Position numbers and translations under genes: made by a program | Assembly: GCA_027924645.1 (NCBI GenBank) | Contig: BSBN01001250.1 | Location: 20,186,001 to 20,250,000 of the forward strand | Direction: 5' to 3' | DNA from: Cunninghamia lanceolata | Taxonomy: Eukaryota > Streptophyta > Pinopsida > Cupressales > Cupressaceae | DNA length: 64,000 bases | The notes under the pieces: generated by a model | What the model saw: only the letters and a program-made list of their open reading frames with translations | Database searches by the model: none | Told to the model about the DNA's origin: nothing | Shown: positions 45,124-57,364 of the stretch, piece by piece | Layout: every line of letters starts with the position of its first letter | Position numbering within the stretch: the first letter of the stretch is position 1

Positions 45124-46362
45124 TATTGCAAGTATGGGCCTAATCGGTGTTGTCATTGATGTCAACATACTCCTGTTGCATTGATGAAAAGAATTGGATG
45201 AGCTAAGTGCTGAGGATATTGAGAAAATTAATCCTAATCAGGAACATAGAAGAACAGTGAAGACAATAAGGTAAAATTCCAAGATAAGATGAGGATTAGA
45301 GGATACGGTTTAAAGGATTTGTATCTATGTGTCTTAAGGTGATCCAGTAAAGATTTTAGAGGTTCACATGAATATCTGAAGAAGTTGTGGCCGTTCAAGT
45401 AAAACTGGTTCTGGTAGGTGTTCAGAGGTGACAGAGTGACACAGATAGGTTCGGTGAGATCCAAAAATGCATTATCCTATTCTGTGGATTTGAGGGAGTG
45501 TTTAGGAAGTCTTGGTGAAGTGTCAACTTGATTGGTTCATGATTTGAAGGTCCGCAAGCATCTATTCCTTTGTGACAGTGGTGATAGACTGTGTTCTTGA
45601 GGTTCCAGATGAAGGAGAGAAGGATTTCAGTAAGTAGATGAAGTGTGGATGTTCTTGGTGATTCAGGAAATCTTGTGGAGGTCTTTGGATCATGTCTAGT
45701 TTGTGTTGGTGGTCCACATTGGAGTTGGAGCTTGTAATTGAAGAATATCTTCCGGATGATGGTGTTCTTCCTGAGATTAGCCAACCGGATGTATTACACA
45801 TCTTGCAGATATTCTTGTAGATACTTGCTGACTTAGATGATTATTCATAAGTCGATGCCTTGTATAAATAAGGGATTGTAAAGTCATTTCAATGTGTGAC
45901 TCAGATGTGAGTGTGATAGCGAGGAAGAGAGTGAAAGGAAGAGCAGAAGTTTTTGGGCTTAAATGGAACTGATTCAAGCATGGTGAAGATGCTATCCTCC
46001 AGTTCAAGTATGTGACACTTATTATTTTGTAGACAGTGAGTCTTTTGTAGGCAGTGAGCCTCTTGTGAGCAGTGTGCTCGAGCAGTGAGCCCTAATTGGC
46101 ATGTGCCATTTTGTTCTTTCTATTATTCTAATAGAGAATATAATCTTGGGTTAATCACCCTGTGGGTTTTCCCTTAACCAAGATTTCCATGTCAAAATCT
46201 TAGTGTCTTATGTGTTTCTGCTCTTGATTTAATGCATTATGTTTCCATGATTGATTTATTGATATGCTGCTAAATCACAAGAAGGATTTAAGTGTGTCAT
46301 TGGAAAGAAAGTTTTTGACAACTGATTCACCCCCCTCTCAGTTGTCTGTCCTGAATCTAACA
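45124..46362 (+). repeat. 5' LTR of element C
   Basis: Begins TATTGCAAGTATGGGCC, where the 3' copy begins TGTTGCAAG, so the terminal TG has mutated to TA. Ends ATCTAACA. TATAAATA lies at 45863-45870. Confidence 0.92.
45863..45870 (+). promoter_or_regulatory. LTR TATA box of element C
   Basis: TATAAATA followed by AGGGATTG; preserved near 51625 in the 3' LTR. Confidence 0.6.
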
Positions 46363-46364
46363 AT

Positions 46365-46376
46365 TGGTATCAGAGC
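46365..46376 (+). other. Primer-binding site of element C
   Basis: TGGTATCAGAGC, two bases after the LTR; initiator tRNA-Met type. Confidence 0.92.
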
Positions 46377-46418
46377 TAAGTTCCTCTAAAAGAGCTTAAC
46401 CACTTGAGGAGATCTAGG

Positions 46419-47221
46419 ATGTCATCCTACAAGAAGGATAGTCCAAAGTTTGATGGAACTAATTTTAATCTTTGGAAAAGTCGCATGAAATGTCACTTAC
46501 AATGTATGGGAATGCAGTACTGGACCATGGCCTCAACTAAGTATACTCCTCCACAGGGTGGCCCAAAAGCCCCAAATGAAATCACAGATGCTAAAAACAA
46601 TCTGTGGACTATAGAAGCTCTTCTAAGCGCATTATCTGATTCAGAGCTTTCAAATGTTGTTGACCTACCAACTGCTTTTGAAATTTGGGAAAAACTGGAA
46701 CTTCTGCATGAAGGAGACAAGTATGTTAAATGTGCAAGGCTACAAAGTCTGAAAGGGAAATTTGAAAATCTAAAGATGAGAGAAGATGAAAATATCACTA
46801 CTTTTATGCCAAGAGTAAATGAGCTTGTTTGTGGAATTAGATGTGCTGGTGGAGTCTTGGATGAAGATGAGATTGTTGGCAAAATTCTCAGATCCCTTCC
46901 TGCTTCTTATAAAATCAAGGTTGCTACCATTGAAGAATTCAGAGCCCATACAACTGTCACAAGAGATCAATTAGCTAGTAAATTGGCTGCATTTGAAATG
47001 ACTGAGTTTGGAGATGCCCCCCCAAGACTGAATCAACATTCAAAGCTAGTGCTTCTGTAAAAGGGAAACAAAGGTTTGATCCAGTAGAGAACTCTTCAAG
47101 GAAACTGTCATAGTATGAAAAAGCAAGAAAAGACTTGGAAGAAGAAGAAACTGAAATTGCTTAGCTTGAAGCCCTTATTGCAAAAAGACTACCAAGAGGA
47201 TCCGGTAAGTATGAAGGGAAA
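46419..47221 (+). pseudogene. gag: Copia Gag, element C
   Basis: ATG at 46419 (M-S-S-Y-K-K) is chosen over an earlier non-ATG opening. The protein has the copia Gag plan: F-D-G-T-N-F-N-L-W-K-S-R-M near 46450, A-x-E-I-W-E-K-L near 46675, L-x2-L-K-G-K-F-E-N-L-K-M near 46745 and I-L-R-S-L-P near 46885. A run of seven C at 47017-47023 shifts the frame; the other frame continues P-K-T-E-S-T and runs into the zinc knuckle, with TAG codons at 47111 and 47162 where glutamine is expected. Gag and Pol then share one frame. Confidence 0.9.
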
Positions 47222-48537
47222 TTGCCTTTTAAGTGTTTTAACTGCAATAAGATTGGTCATTTTGCCTCAAAGTGTCTGGAAAGGTTTTCAAGGCCAAATC
47301 CTAACAGATCAAGGTTCCAAAAGAATTGTTACTATGTTCATGAAGAAGATGATAATGAGGGAGTAACAGATGATGAATCAGAGACAGGAAACAAATCCAG
47401 AAGTGATTGGGTGTTTATTGCCATCAAGGAAGAAGATCCAATGCCCTCTGAATTTGTCAATCATAAAGTTGTAGAAAGAGCTCTGGCTGCCCAAGTTGAA
47501 GAAAAGGATGATTGGGTCATTGATAGTGGATGCTCTCACCATATGACAGGTGACAAAAATAAGTTCTTAGATTTGGAAAGATATGAAGGAGGAGTGGTAA
47601 AGTTTGGTGATAATTCTGCTGGTAGAATCAGAGGTAGAGGAACTATTTCTTTTGATGGAAAGAACAAAACTGGTAATGTACTGTATGTTGAAGGATTGAA
47701 GCATAATCTTCTCAGTGTTGGACAGTTGGTGGACAAAGGCTATGATCTCCAATTTAAGAATGGAAAATGCAAGATCTTTGGAAGTTCTGGAACAGAGATT
47801 GCATCTGATACTCAGACAAAAGGTAATATCTTTCATTTAGTTGGTACCAGTAGAAATTGTCTATTTGTGCAAATTGATCAGAGTTGGCTATGGCATAGGA
47901 GGTTGTGTCATGTGAATTTTGATAATATCATCAAAATAAGCAACACTCAGGCTGTAAGAGATCTTCCAAAACTGGTGAAACCTACAAATAGTTTGTGCAA
48001 AGAATTTCAGTTGGGAAAACAAAGAAGAGTCTCATTTAAGAGAAAAGAACAATCTTCTACCGGAATATTGGACTTAGTTCACACTGATCTATGTGGTTCG
48101 GCAAGAATCAGGAGTGTGCAAGGTGATAGATACTTCATGCTACTAATTGATGACTACTCCCGGATGATGTGGGTAACTTTTCTGAAAGAGAAATTAGAAG
48201 CTTTTGAGAAATTCAAAATATTCAAGGCTATGGTAGAGAATGAAACCAGATTGAAATTAAAGTGTTTGAGGTTTGATAGAGGTGGAGAATTCACATCCGG
48301 TGAGTTCATAGAATTCTGTGAGAAACATGGAATAAAGAGATAGTTGTCTATTCCTAGGACTCCACAACAGAATGGAGTAGTGGAGAGAAAGAACTAGACC
48401 ATCCAGGAACCATCTAGGACAATGATGATGGAAGCAAATGTTCCTCAGATCTATTGGAGAGAAGCTGTCAGCACTGCAGTCTATACTCTAAATCGAGTTC
48501 AAATTAGAAACAATACTGGTAAGACTCCTTATGAACT
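47222..48537 (+). pseudogene. pol: Zinc knuckle, protease and integrase, element C
   Basis: The knuckle C-F-N-C-N-K-I-G-H-F-A-S-K-C lies near 47231-47273. The protease active site W-V-I-D-S-G-C-S-H-H-M-T is at about 47512-47548. The GAG-pre-integrase module has W-L-W-H-R-R-L-C-H near 47885. The integrase core begins L-V-H-T-D-L-C-G near 48075 and contains D-D-Y-S-R-M-M-W and R-F-D-R-G-G-E-F, where the usual R-x-D-N-G-G-E-F has R for N. Stops at 48341 and 48395 precede P-Q-Q-N-G-V-V-E-R. A frameshift near 48537 follows Y-E-L-W. Confidence 0.93.
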
Positions 48538-50556
48538 TTGGTTGACATCACTTCTACTATGAGGTATTTCAGAGTTTTTGGTAGCAAATGTTACATCAAA
48601 AGAGATGAAGATCTAGGAAAGTTTGATGCTAGAAGTGATGAAGGAATATTCTTAGGTTACTCTACTCAAAGCAAAGCATACCGATGTTATAACAATAGAC
48701 TAAGAAAGATTATAAAAAGTACAAATGTGAAGGTTGATGAAGGAATTTAAAAACCCTCAAGGTTTTATGAATATGATGACGATGATCAGAATGATGTTCT
48801 GATTCAAGGAGCCCAAGCCCCTTCTACAATTCAGATTCAAACTGATCTGGTAAATCAGGAAGAAGAGATGAGTTTCAATGATCCTGATCAGTATCAGAAG
48901 TGCAAGAAACTCCCAAAGTTCCCAGGTATGTAAGACTAAACCACTCTGAAGATCAGATCATAGGTGATAAAAGCAAAGGTGTACAAACAAGAAGGAGAAT
49001 TGCTCAAGATTCAGATGAGTATTGTCTAATTTCAAAGATTGAACCTAAGATAGTAAATGAAGCTTACAATGATGAAAACTAGACTAAGGCAATGGAGCAA
49101 AAGCTAATGCAAATTGAGAAAAATCACACTTAGGATCTTGTTCCCAGACCTAGAAACAAGAATGTGATTGGAACAAAATGGGTCTTCCAGAACAAACTGA
49201 ATGAAGTTGGTGAAGTAATCAGAAATAAAGCCAGATTGGTCTGTAAGGGTTACTCCCAAATAAAAGGAGTTGATTTTGAAGAAACTTTTGCTCCAGTGGC
49301 AAGAATTGAAGCAGTCAGATTATTTCTTGCCTGCCTTCAAGGACTTCAAAGTATATCAGATGGATGTCAAGTCTACCTTCCTGAATGGTGACTTAGAAGA
49401 AGTATACATTGAGCAATCAGATGGATTTCAATTGTCTGATCATGGTGATGTGGTCTGCAAGTTGAAGAAAGCTCTGTATGGACTAAAGCAAGCCCCAAGA
49501 GCCTGGTATGAAAGATTAGATAAGCATCTTTTGAAGATTGGTTTCAACAAAGGTACTACTGACAGTAATTTGTATTTCAAAATTGATCATGAAAACATCT
49601 TGATTGTTGATGATATCATTTTTGGAGGAAGAGATAGCATGTGTAAAACTTTTGCAAATCAAATGAAAAGTGAATTTGAGATGTCCATGCTTGGGCAAAG
49701 GAATTTCTTCTTGGGTCTACAAATCACTCAAACAAAGAAAGGAATCTTCATTTCTCAGACCAAATATGTGAAAGAATTGTTGAAGAAATTTGGGATGGAA
49801 GACTCAAAACCAATGAATACTCCCATGGCAATTGGATGTAAATTGGGCAAAAATGATGACTCTCCTAAGACTGATCAAAAAAAGTACAAGTCAATGATTG
49901 GAGAATTGTTGTATCTCACTCAAACCAGACCTGACATTATGAATGCTGTGGGTCTTGTTGCTAGATTTCAAGATGATCCTAGAGAATCTCATGTCATGGT
50001 AATCAAGAGGATTTTTAGATATCTAAAAGGAATAGTTGAGTATGGATTGTGGTATCCCAGAGATCATAATTTCTCTCTTCATGCATATACAGATGCGGAT
50101 TGGGCAGGAGATGTGGATGACTGGAAGAGTACTAGTGGTGGAGCATTCTTTTTGGGGAAGAGATTGGTTTCTTGGCTGAGCAAGAAACAAGAGGCAATAT
50201 CTCTGTCCACTACAGAAGCAGAATATATTGCAACAGCAGGTAGTTGCACTCAAGTCTTTTGGATGAAGCAAATGCTAAGAGACATAAGAGTGGAGTATGA
50301 GGAGCCTATCACAATCTTTTGTGATAATTCAAGTGCAATAAATATATCTAAGAATTTGGTGTTGCATTCAAAGACTAAGCATATATCTATCAAGTTTCAC
50401 TTTTTGAGAGAGAAAGTGAACAAGAATGAAGTCAGATTGGAGTTTGTGCCTTCCAAGGATCAGATTGCAGACATCTTCACTAAACCTCTACCTAAGTACT
50501 CTTTTGAGTATCTTAGGGAGAAGTTAGGGGTTATTGCCCCTCCGGTGATGAACTAA
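48538..50556 (+). pseudogene. pol: Reverse transcriptase and RNase H, element C
   Basis: After the shift, F-R-V-F-G-S-K-C-Y and G-I-F-L-G-Y-S end the integrase region. The RT starts near 49164 (T-K-W-V-F-Q-N-K), with a shift near 49340 before [12 protein letters not shown] and L-Y-G-L-K-Q-A-P-R-A-W. The catalytic block reads I-L-I-V-D-D-I-I-F-G-G: the usual Y before V-D-D is lost. RNase H has Y-T-D-A-D-W-A-G-D, L-S-T-T-E-A-E-Y and C-D-N-S-S-A-I, ending with the stop at 50554. TAG codons at 49080 and 49131 replace tryptophan. Confidence 0.95.
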
Positions 50557-50876
50557 GGTGCACTGGAGTGCATCAGTCTGATAGATACCACAATCATATC
50601 TTGTGGTCTAGATTGATGATAGGGAGCTGCCACTCAGGGGGAGTAGCTGGTATGATTCTAAAGGGTTGGAGTTGCAAGTATGAGCCCTTTGCCAATGATG
50701 TCAAAGGGGGAGAGAAGACATGTGAAAAACAAGTGGTTGTTGATCAAAGGGGGAGCCGTAAAGGAAGAGAAGACATGTGAATGGTTGTTGCTGATAGGGG
50801 GAGTTGTGACAGTAAGGAGAAGTTTTTGTCTTGATGGTTAAAATAGTTTTTCACATCATATGTTGCCATCAATGAC
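50557..50876 (+). other. 3' untranslated region of element C with repeated PPT-like tracts
   Basis: AGGGGGAG-type tracts occur near 50636, 50704, 50747, 50796 and, as the functional one, 50877-50887. Two of them close a duplicated block of about 45 bp containing AGAGAAGACATGTGAA (from about 50711 and 50767). No gene. Confidence 0.75.
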
Positions 50877-50888
50877 AAAGGGGGAGAT
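50877..50888 (+). other. Polypurine tract of element C
   Basis: AAAGGGGGAGAT immediately before the 3' LTR. Confidence 0.85.
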
Positions 50889-52125
50889 TGTTGCAAGTAT
50901 GGGCCTAACCGGTGTTGTCATTGATGTCAACATACTCTTGTTGCATTGATGAAAAGAATTGGATAAGTTGAGTGCTGAGGATATTGAGAAAATTAATCCT
51001 AATCAGGAACAGAGAACAATGAAGATAGTAAGGTAAAAGTCTAAGATAAGATGAGGATCAGAGGATGCGATTTAAAGGGTTTGTAGATATGTGTCTTAAG
51101 GTGATCCAGTAAAGATTTTAGAGGTCTACATGAATATATGAAGAAGTTGTGGCCGTTCAAGTAAAACTGGTTCCAGCAAGTGTTCAGAGGTGACAGAGTG
51201 ACACAGATAGGTCCGGTGAGATCCGGAAATGCATTATCCTATTCTACAGATTTGAGGGAGTGTTTAGGAAGTCTTGGTAAAGTGTCAACTTGATTGGTTC
51301 ATGATTTGAAGGTCCGCAAGCATCTATTCCTTTGTGACAATGGTGACAGACTGTGTTCTTGAGGTTCTGGATGAAGGAGAGAAGGATTTCAGTAAGCAGA
51401 TGAAGTGTGGATGTTCTTGGTGATTTAGGCAATCTTGTGGAGGTCTTTGGATCGTGTCCAGTTTATGTTGGTGGTCCGCATTAGAGTTGGAGCTTACAAT
51501 TGAAGAATATCTTCCGGATGATGGTGTTCTTCCTGAGACTAGCCGACTAGATGTATTACACATCTTGCAGATATTCTTGTAGATATTTGCTGACTTAGAT
51601 GATTATTCCTAAGTCGATGCCTTATATAAATAAGGGATTGTAAAGCCATTTCAATGTGTGACTCAGATGTGAGTGTGATAGTGAGGAAGAGAGCAAAAGG
51701 AAGAGCAGAAGTTTTTGGGCTTAAATGGAACTAATTCAAGCATGGTGAAGATGCTATTCTCCAGTTCAAGTAGGTGACACTTATTATTTTGTAGACAGTG
51801 AGTCTCTTGTAGGCAGTGAGCCTCTTGTGAGCAGTGTGCTCAGGTAGTGAGCCCTAATTGGCATGTGCCATTTTGTTCTTTCTATTCTTCTAACAAAGAA
51901 TATAATCTTGGGTTAATCACCCCGTGGTTTTTCCCTTAACTGGGTTTTCCACGTCAAAATCTTGGTGTCTTATGTGTTTCTGCTCTTGATTTAATGCATT
52001 ATGTTTCCATGATTGATTTATTGATATGCTGCTAAATCACAAGAAGGATTTAAGTGTGTAATTGGAAAGAAAGTTTTTGACAACTGATTCACCCCCCCTC
52101 TCAGTTGTCTGTCCCAAATCTAACA
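50889..52125 (+). repeat. 3' LTR of element C
   Basis: TGTTGCAAGTATGG...AAATCTAACA, followed by AAAGC. It matches 45124-46362 throughout. Confidence 0.93.
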
Positions 52126-52155
52126 AAAGCAAGCTCCCAAACAACCCCAACCATT

Positions 52156-52462
52156 TTTCTTTATCTCTCAAATGCATGTATTTTGGAGACATTTAGTCAC
52201 ATAGAGGTTTGCTTGTATCTTTATTCCTCTTGTCACTCCAATATTTCATTTGATGTAAGTTAATTTATCTTTATTTTATCATTTTTATATTATCTAGCAT
52301 TCCCCTAGCTTGCCTTTCTTTATCTCTCAACTGCAAGTATTTTGGAGACAGTCAGTCACACACATGTTTGCTAGTGTCTTCCTTCCTCTTGTCACTCCAA
52401 TATTTCATTTGATATAAGTTAGTTTATCATTTTTATATTATTTGGCATTCCCCTAGCTTGCT
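52156..52462. repeat. Tandem duplication, 159-bp unit
   Basis: TTTCTTTATCTCTCAA starts both copies (52156 and 52315); both continue through TATTTTGGAGACA, CCTCTTGTCACTCCAA and CATTCCCCTAGCTTGC. The second copy has a short deletion. It is flanking DNA adjacent to element C. Confidence 0.88.
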
Positions 52463-53089
52463 GCTTTTGTTGTCCCTTTCTCCTATTATGTAGGTGAGTT
52501 CAAAATCTAGTGAAAACCTTATGTTTTGCAACTTTTCTAGTTGACAACACAAGACTAAGATAACAATGCAGAAGAAGGACTACAGTGTATCATGTGGACA
52601 TTCACACACCATGTTAGTATCCAAGATAGTGAACTCCATCTTTTGGTGCTAGGTTCCTTTCTTTCTGATATTTACAATTCTAAATTTAGTTTGTCAATTA
52701 TGTATTTCAGTTTCCTATAAATTAGTATTTTCCAACCCAACTCATATGTAATGTAATTTGTAATCTAAGAATAGCCTAATTTCTTCATTACATCTAGAAA
52801 AGCTTAAACAATTTGTAAAGTATTAGAATAAAAGTAAAAAAACCAACCCAAATCCACAAATTAGGAATGTTGTAAAAACTCTAAAAAGATGGAAGAAAAA
52901 ACCTATTATGATAGTACTACATATAAACAATGGATATTTCAAAAATGTGTAGATTAACCTTGGCGTATATGTAAGAATTATACCTAAAAAGGTTTGGGAA
53001 GATCTAGTAAGACCAAAATTGTATGATACCCTCTACAACATAGCCCTGGATGACAGGACCACAATAATCACAATAGGGACCTAGAGAAA
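52463..53089. other. Uncharacterised spacer
   Basis: No gene or structured repeat recognised. Confidence 0.4.
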
Positions 53090-53116
53090 CATAGAGGTCA
53101 ACATATTAGGAATTAA

Positions 53117-54075
53117 AAATAAAGTTAATTTAGAGGACCTAGAATGGTTTGTTAACTATAACAATACAATTGACTCGCAAAAGGAGGAATTATCCTTTGT
53201 TGATAGGGATAGGATAGTACACATTCCCCTAGATGTTGATATGAACAATGCCTGTGTACAAGAAATAGGGCAAGAAAAAAGTGAAGAAGACAACAAAGCA
53301 TTATACTCCCTTGGGAAGATCCCTAGAAAAGAAAAATTAGATGAACCAAAATTTGAAAGAGAAATCCTCATTGATAGTAGTAATTGTAGTACAAATAGTG
53401 ATGAGGTGACAAAATTATGACTTTGGGATGAACCTAAGAGAAGATCTAGGAAAGTGCTAGGGATTGGTAGAGCCTTTAGTCTAAGAAAAGTTGAGAAAAA
53501 CCCTCCACAACCATCACAAATTACCCAAACCCATCGCAGAACATAGAAGAACAATTTAAAAGTGAAGAACAACAACCTATCAAAAATTTATATCATTTGA
53601 ACATGATCTCATGGGGTATTTTACACATTAAAATCCCATGGCACTCAGGGGTTAGAGACCTAACTACATACATTGAAGGTATGAAGAAAATATTTGACAA
53701 GGAAGATTTGAGATTTGATGCATTACAAGATACCAACATCCCAACTTGGAAAGCCTTCATAGTCCTAATTAAAACAAGGTACTCACTAGAAGGAGATTGG
53801 ATGCTTACCCCTGAATATTGTGGTGATATAAAACTTGAAATACACTTAGAGATCTATATCAGGGAATGGGACAAGCTGAGGGAATATGATAGAAGATTAT
53901 ACACCCAAATTTTCTACTGGACCTTATTGCCAATCACAAAACCTTGGTGCATAAACCAAGAAAAGAGAGGAGAAACTAGGGAATGGTGCATGATACAAGA
54001 TGACTTTTGTAAGATATTTTCATTTTATAGCCCTTATAAACATCTAAATAATGTAGTACAAAAGATGAAAAAATA
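53117..54075 (+). pseudogene. Gag-like region of element G
   Basis: A frame open from about 53117 to 53420 is acidic and polar. The block 53597-54075 has W-H-S-G-V-R-D-L-T-T-Y-I-E-G-M-K-K-I-F and P-T-W-K-A-F-I-V-L-I-K-T-R-Y, consistent with a divergent gypsy Gag. I do not see a zinc knuckle. The minus-strand frame across 53156-53575 is its shadow. Confidence 0.5.
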
Positions 54076-54487
54076 ATATTCTCACCAGCGAAAGAAGTAA
54101 AAGAAATATGTAGAGACAATAAACTTCAGTCACCAACACCTAAAAAGAAGAGTATTTAGAAACTTATAGAGTGGATGGATAAATGGATACCCCATCACAA
54201 AAACTATGCTATAAAACAATAAGGGTAAAGGAAGATAAGGATGAAGAAGAGGATCCTAAGAACCTTGATGTTGAAGTGAATGAAGGAGAAATTGAGGTAG
54301 CCTCCAATAATGCACTGAGAAATGAATACTTTAACCAATCTCCAAGGACAAAGGAAGAGAATATAGTAATAGAAGGAAGTCCTAAACTTTAAAAGATTGG
54401 AGATTATTGGGAAGAGAGGCAAGTCATGCAGATTACAAAAAAATAAGAGAATATGAAGAGTTGTTTCCTTGCACATTTACTGAACTT

Positions 54488-55850
54488 AAAGGTATAAAGG
54501 AGGAAGCAAGAATGATGAAAATTCAACTAAAAGAGGGTGCAAAACTATAGAGGAAGAGACCATACAGGTTAAATCCCAATATAAAGACTAGGATTAAAGT
54601 TGAATTGGATAAGATGCTAGCAACATGCATAATTAAACTAGTGGAAAATGTTGAAGGGATCAACCCTATGGTCGTACAACATAAGAAAATGAGTGAAATA
54701 AGAATATGCATAAGATTTAGGGAACTTAATAAGGCTTGTATCAAGGACCCTTTTCCCACACTATTCACAAAAGAAGTATTAGACTCGATACATGGAAGGG
54801 AAGTCTATTCATTCACTAATGGTTTCTCAAGATATCACTAGGTTAAAATCCAAGAAGAAGACCAACCTAAGACTATATTTGCAACTAAATGGGGGTCTTT
54901 TATGTACACTTTTATGTTGTTTGGGTTAAATAATGCATTTGTGATGTTCAACAGAATAGTGATAAACATGTTTAAAGATTTTATTCACAACTTCTTAGAG
55001 GTGTACCTAGATTATTGGATAGTGTATGGACTTATGAAAGATCATGTACAAGTACTCTGCATAATTCTAGAAAGATGTAGGAGTTTGCAAATTTCATTGA
55101 ATATAAAGAAATGCTTATTTGCAGTACCATTTGACACATTGCTTGGCCATATTTTGTGTAAGGAAGGCCTAATGGTAGACTCACTAAAGGTGACAATAAT
55201 CCTCAACTTTCCACCTCCTAAGATAGTAACAAAAGTAAAAACATTCTTGGGATACATAGGTTATCACCAAAAATTCATTAGAGGATATGCGACAATTGCC
55301 ATACCTATAGAAGAAGAATTATTGAAAAATAAAAATAACAAAACATTTTAATGGACAGAGCAATGTCAAGAAGTATTTGATACATTGAGAAAATATAGCA
55401 GAGGCCCCAATTCTAGTATTTTTGGATTGGTATATTCCATTTTTGTACATGTTGCCACATCTGGCACATCAATTGGAGTAGTATTAGTGCAACCAAATAG
55501 AAACAAGGACCATCCAATTGAATTCATTAGCCACAAACTCTCGTAAGAAGAAAAAAATTATACAACAATAGAGAGGCCTTAGCTATGGTCTACACAATGT
55601 AAAATTTTTAGTACTATTTACTATCCACTCCATTTATATTTTTTTACAATTCATGAGTCATTAAAGTACTTAATGAATATACTAGTTATACAAGGTGAGA
55701 TCTGTAGATGGCTATTACTCTTCCAGGAATTCAACTTTAAAATCATGGTAAAATTAGGGAAAGCCAACCGAGGGCCTAATTATCTATCTAGAATTGACAT
55801 AGGAGAAGAGCCAGAGCCTTTCGGTCAAGAATTACTGTAGTAGATTTTCC
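54488..55850 (+). pseudogene. pol: Reverse transcriptase and RNase H of element G
   Basis: R-P-Y-R-L-N-P and R-I-C-I-R-F-R-E-L-N-K-A open the RT, with F-M-L-F-G-L-N-N-A and, at the active site, Y-L-D-Y-W: the second catalytic aspartate of Y-L-D-D-W is replaced by tyrosine. G-H-I-L-C-K-E-G-L and F-L-G-Y-I-G-Y-H-Q-K-F follow, then a worn RNase H (I-E-F-I-S-H-K-L-S near 55520) and its terminal G-P-N-Y-L-S-R-I near 55775. Frame breaks occur at about 54548, 54839 and 55349. Confidence 0.85.
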
Positions 55851-56543
55851 ACTACAGGAGTCTAAAATATTATTTTAGTCTTTCTTTGTTTATCTCTAAG
55901 CAATAATGCAGGCTTATGATGATTCATATTTTCCATTCGCTTGTTTTCTCACTTCTTTTCCTTGGTTCTTTTCTTACATGATAGGATGATCAAGCGCAAG
56001 TGATCGACACTCACACGATTGGCTGAATGATGATCAAGTATAGTGCACCATCATATCAACTTTGATAATGTTCATCGAATGGATGGTGGGGATCATACCT
56101 CACCAAACACAAAGGAAGGTTTTGAAGGAAAACCATTGGCCCAACTCAGTGTCGGGACGACTGACATCCTCAAAAAAGGAAAATATTTTATGAGGTAGGG
56201 CCTGAGTGATAGTGGCAGCAAACGTAACAGCTACATAACATCATCGTGGGTGTTTGGGTTAAGAGCTTTGAGAGATAAGTTTTAAAACCTCGCTAGCCCT
56301 ACGATCTTCCAGATCATCTCCCTCATCCAATGACCTACAGTGATAATTAAAAAAAGGGGGTCCCACTTCAAATCAAAGGGGGGATCTTCATGGACAAGAC
56401 AAGTAACAAAAAGGAAAAGCTTCATCTATCATTGAAGTAATGGCCATTATTCTCTGTGGAAAGGTAATAATCAAAGTTTGCTGAATATTCATGAATCGTG
56501 TAGGAGAAGCAATGGGAATGAGATTTATCTAAAGATTGTGTAC
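55851..56543. other. Uncharacterised region after element G
   Basis: No integrase or other gene is recognised. Two purine tracts, AAAAAAAGGGGG near 56347 and AAAGGGGGG near 56378, could be PPTs of a lost element. Confidence 0.4.
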
Positions 56544-57364
56544 TGTTGGAAAAAGGGAGAGAGAACAAGGTAAAGTTACAGCTATGTAGCTTTAAAATGT
56601 TTTCAAATATGAAATTAATAGCATGTGTAAATATGAAAATTACTTTTAATTTAGATGTTATAGTATTTCACCAATTTGAACAATGTAGTAGAAGAAAATA
56701 GCTTGCAAGAAGAAGACAAATATTATGTGGAGAAACCCCTAAGGAAAAAAACTCCGCACCAAAGGTGTTTATGCTTGTATTAAATCTCTTGTGAAAGATT
56801 ACATTCAATACTGAAATCCTTTGATTCCTTGATGCACTTCAAAATCTTCTTCAATCTTCAAACCTGTAAAAACTTCAAAAAAAACTTCTTGCTTTTTTCT
56901 TCGAAGTCTTTTTCACAATTCAACTCTCTGGAAAATGTATGGGGCTCTTAATTAATTCAATTTTTTTTTTAATTCAAGAGCTTCTTAATTTGAAAGCTTG
57001 AAACTCAAATTACAATAAATTGTAATTGATAACATAGAAACCAATGCTCATGCAAAAACCAAGCGCTCCAAATAGAGAAGAGTGAAGTCAAACAAAGTCA
57101 AGCCTTCTGTTAACTACCTATCCTTGATGTGGGTGCCCAAGTTAGCCCAAGTTAACTTTGCCAACATCAAATACATTTCAAAATAAAAGCAACAACAAAA
57201 AGTCCTCAAATTGGGTGTCCAAGTTTGCCTAATCACTTTCTATTAATTGAAATGATCAACACACATCAATCTCATGCAAACAACATGCAAGATTGATGTC
57301 CCCAAAGTTATTTTGAATTACCCTGTTTTGTACATGCAAGTGACATGCAAACACCAGATTCAAC
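56544..57364 (-). repeat. LTR-like sequence, minus orientation
   Basis: The sequence from TGTTGGAAAAAGGG has a copia-LTR look on the minus strand, with CCTTAGGGGTTTCTCCACAT near 56735, a typical phrase close to the LTR 3' end. A possible far end is ATTCAACA at 57364. No target duplication or partner found. Confidence 0.35.

Larger units (their letters stand above)
45124..52125 (+). mobile_element. Element C: full-length Ty1-copia retrotransposon, inactivated
   Basis: LTRs of 1239 and 1237 bp, a perfect AAAGC duplication, a Met PBS, gag, zinc knuckle, protease, integrase before RT (the copia order), RNase H and a PPT. The coding region has about ten lesions, mostly TAG for CAG or TGG, plus three or four frameshifts. 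Most protein motifs are intact and the LTRs differ only at scattered sites, so this is one of the younger insertions here. Confidence 0.96.
53090..55850 (+). mobile_element. Element G: truncated Ty3-gypsy remnant (gag-like to RNase H)
   Basis: A gag-like region (53117-54075) is followed by RT and the end of RNase H. No LTR, PBS or integrase is recognised, so it is a fragment or a very old copy. Unlike the other elements it is A-rich and most of its motifs are worn. Confidence 0.75.

Noticed and set aside
53156..53575. 139-codon minus-strand ORF
   Set aside because: It is the shadow of the acidic plus-strand gag-like frame of element G.
56539..57340. Solo LTR with TGTAC target duplication
   Set aside because: TGTAC occurs at both places, but the inferred right end would lack a CA/TG terminus; probably coincidence.
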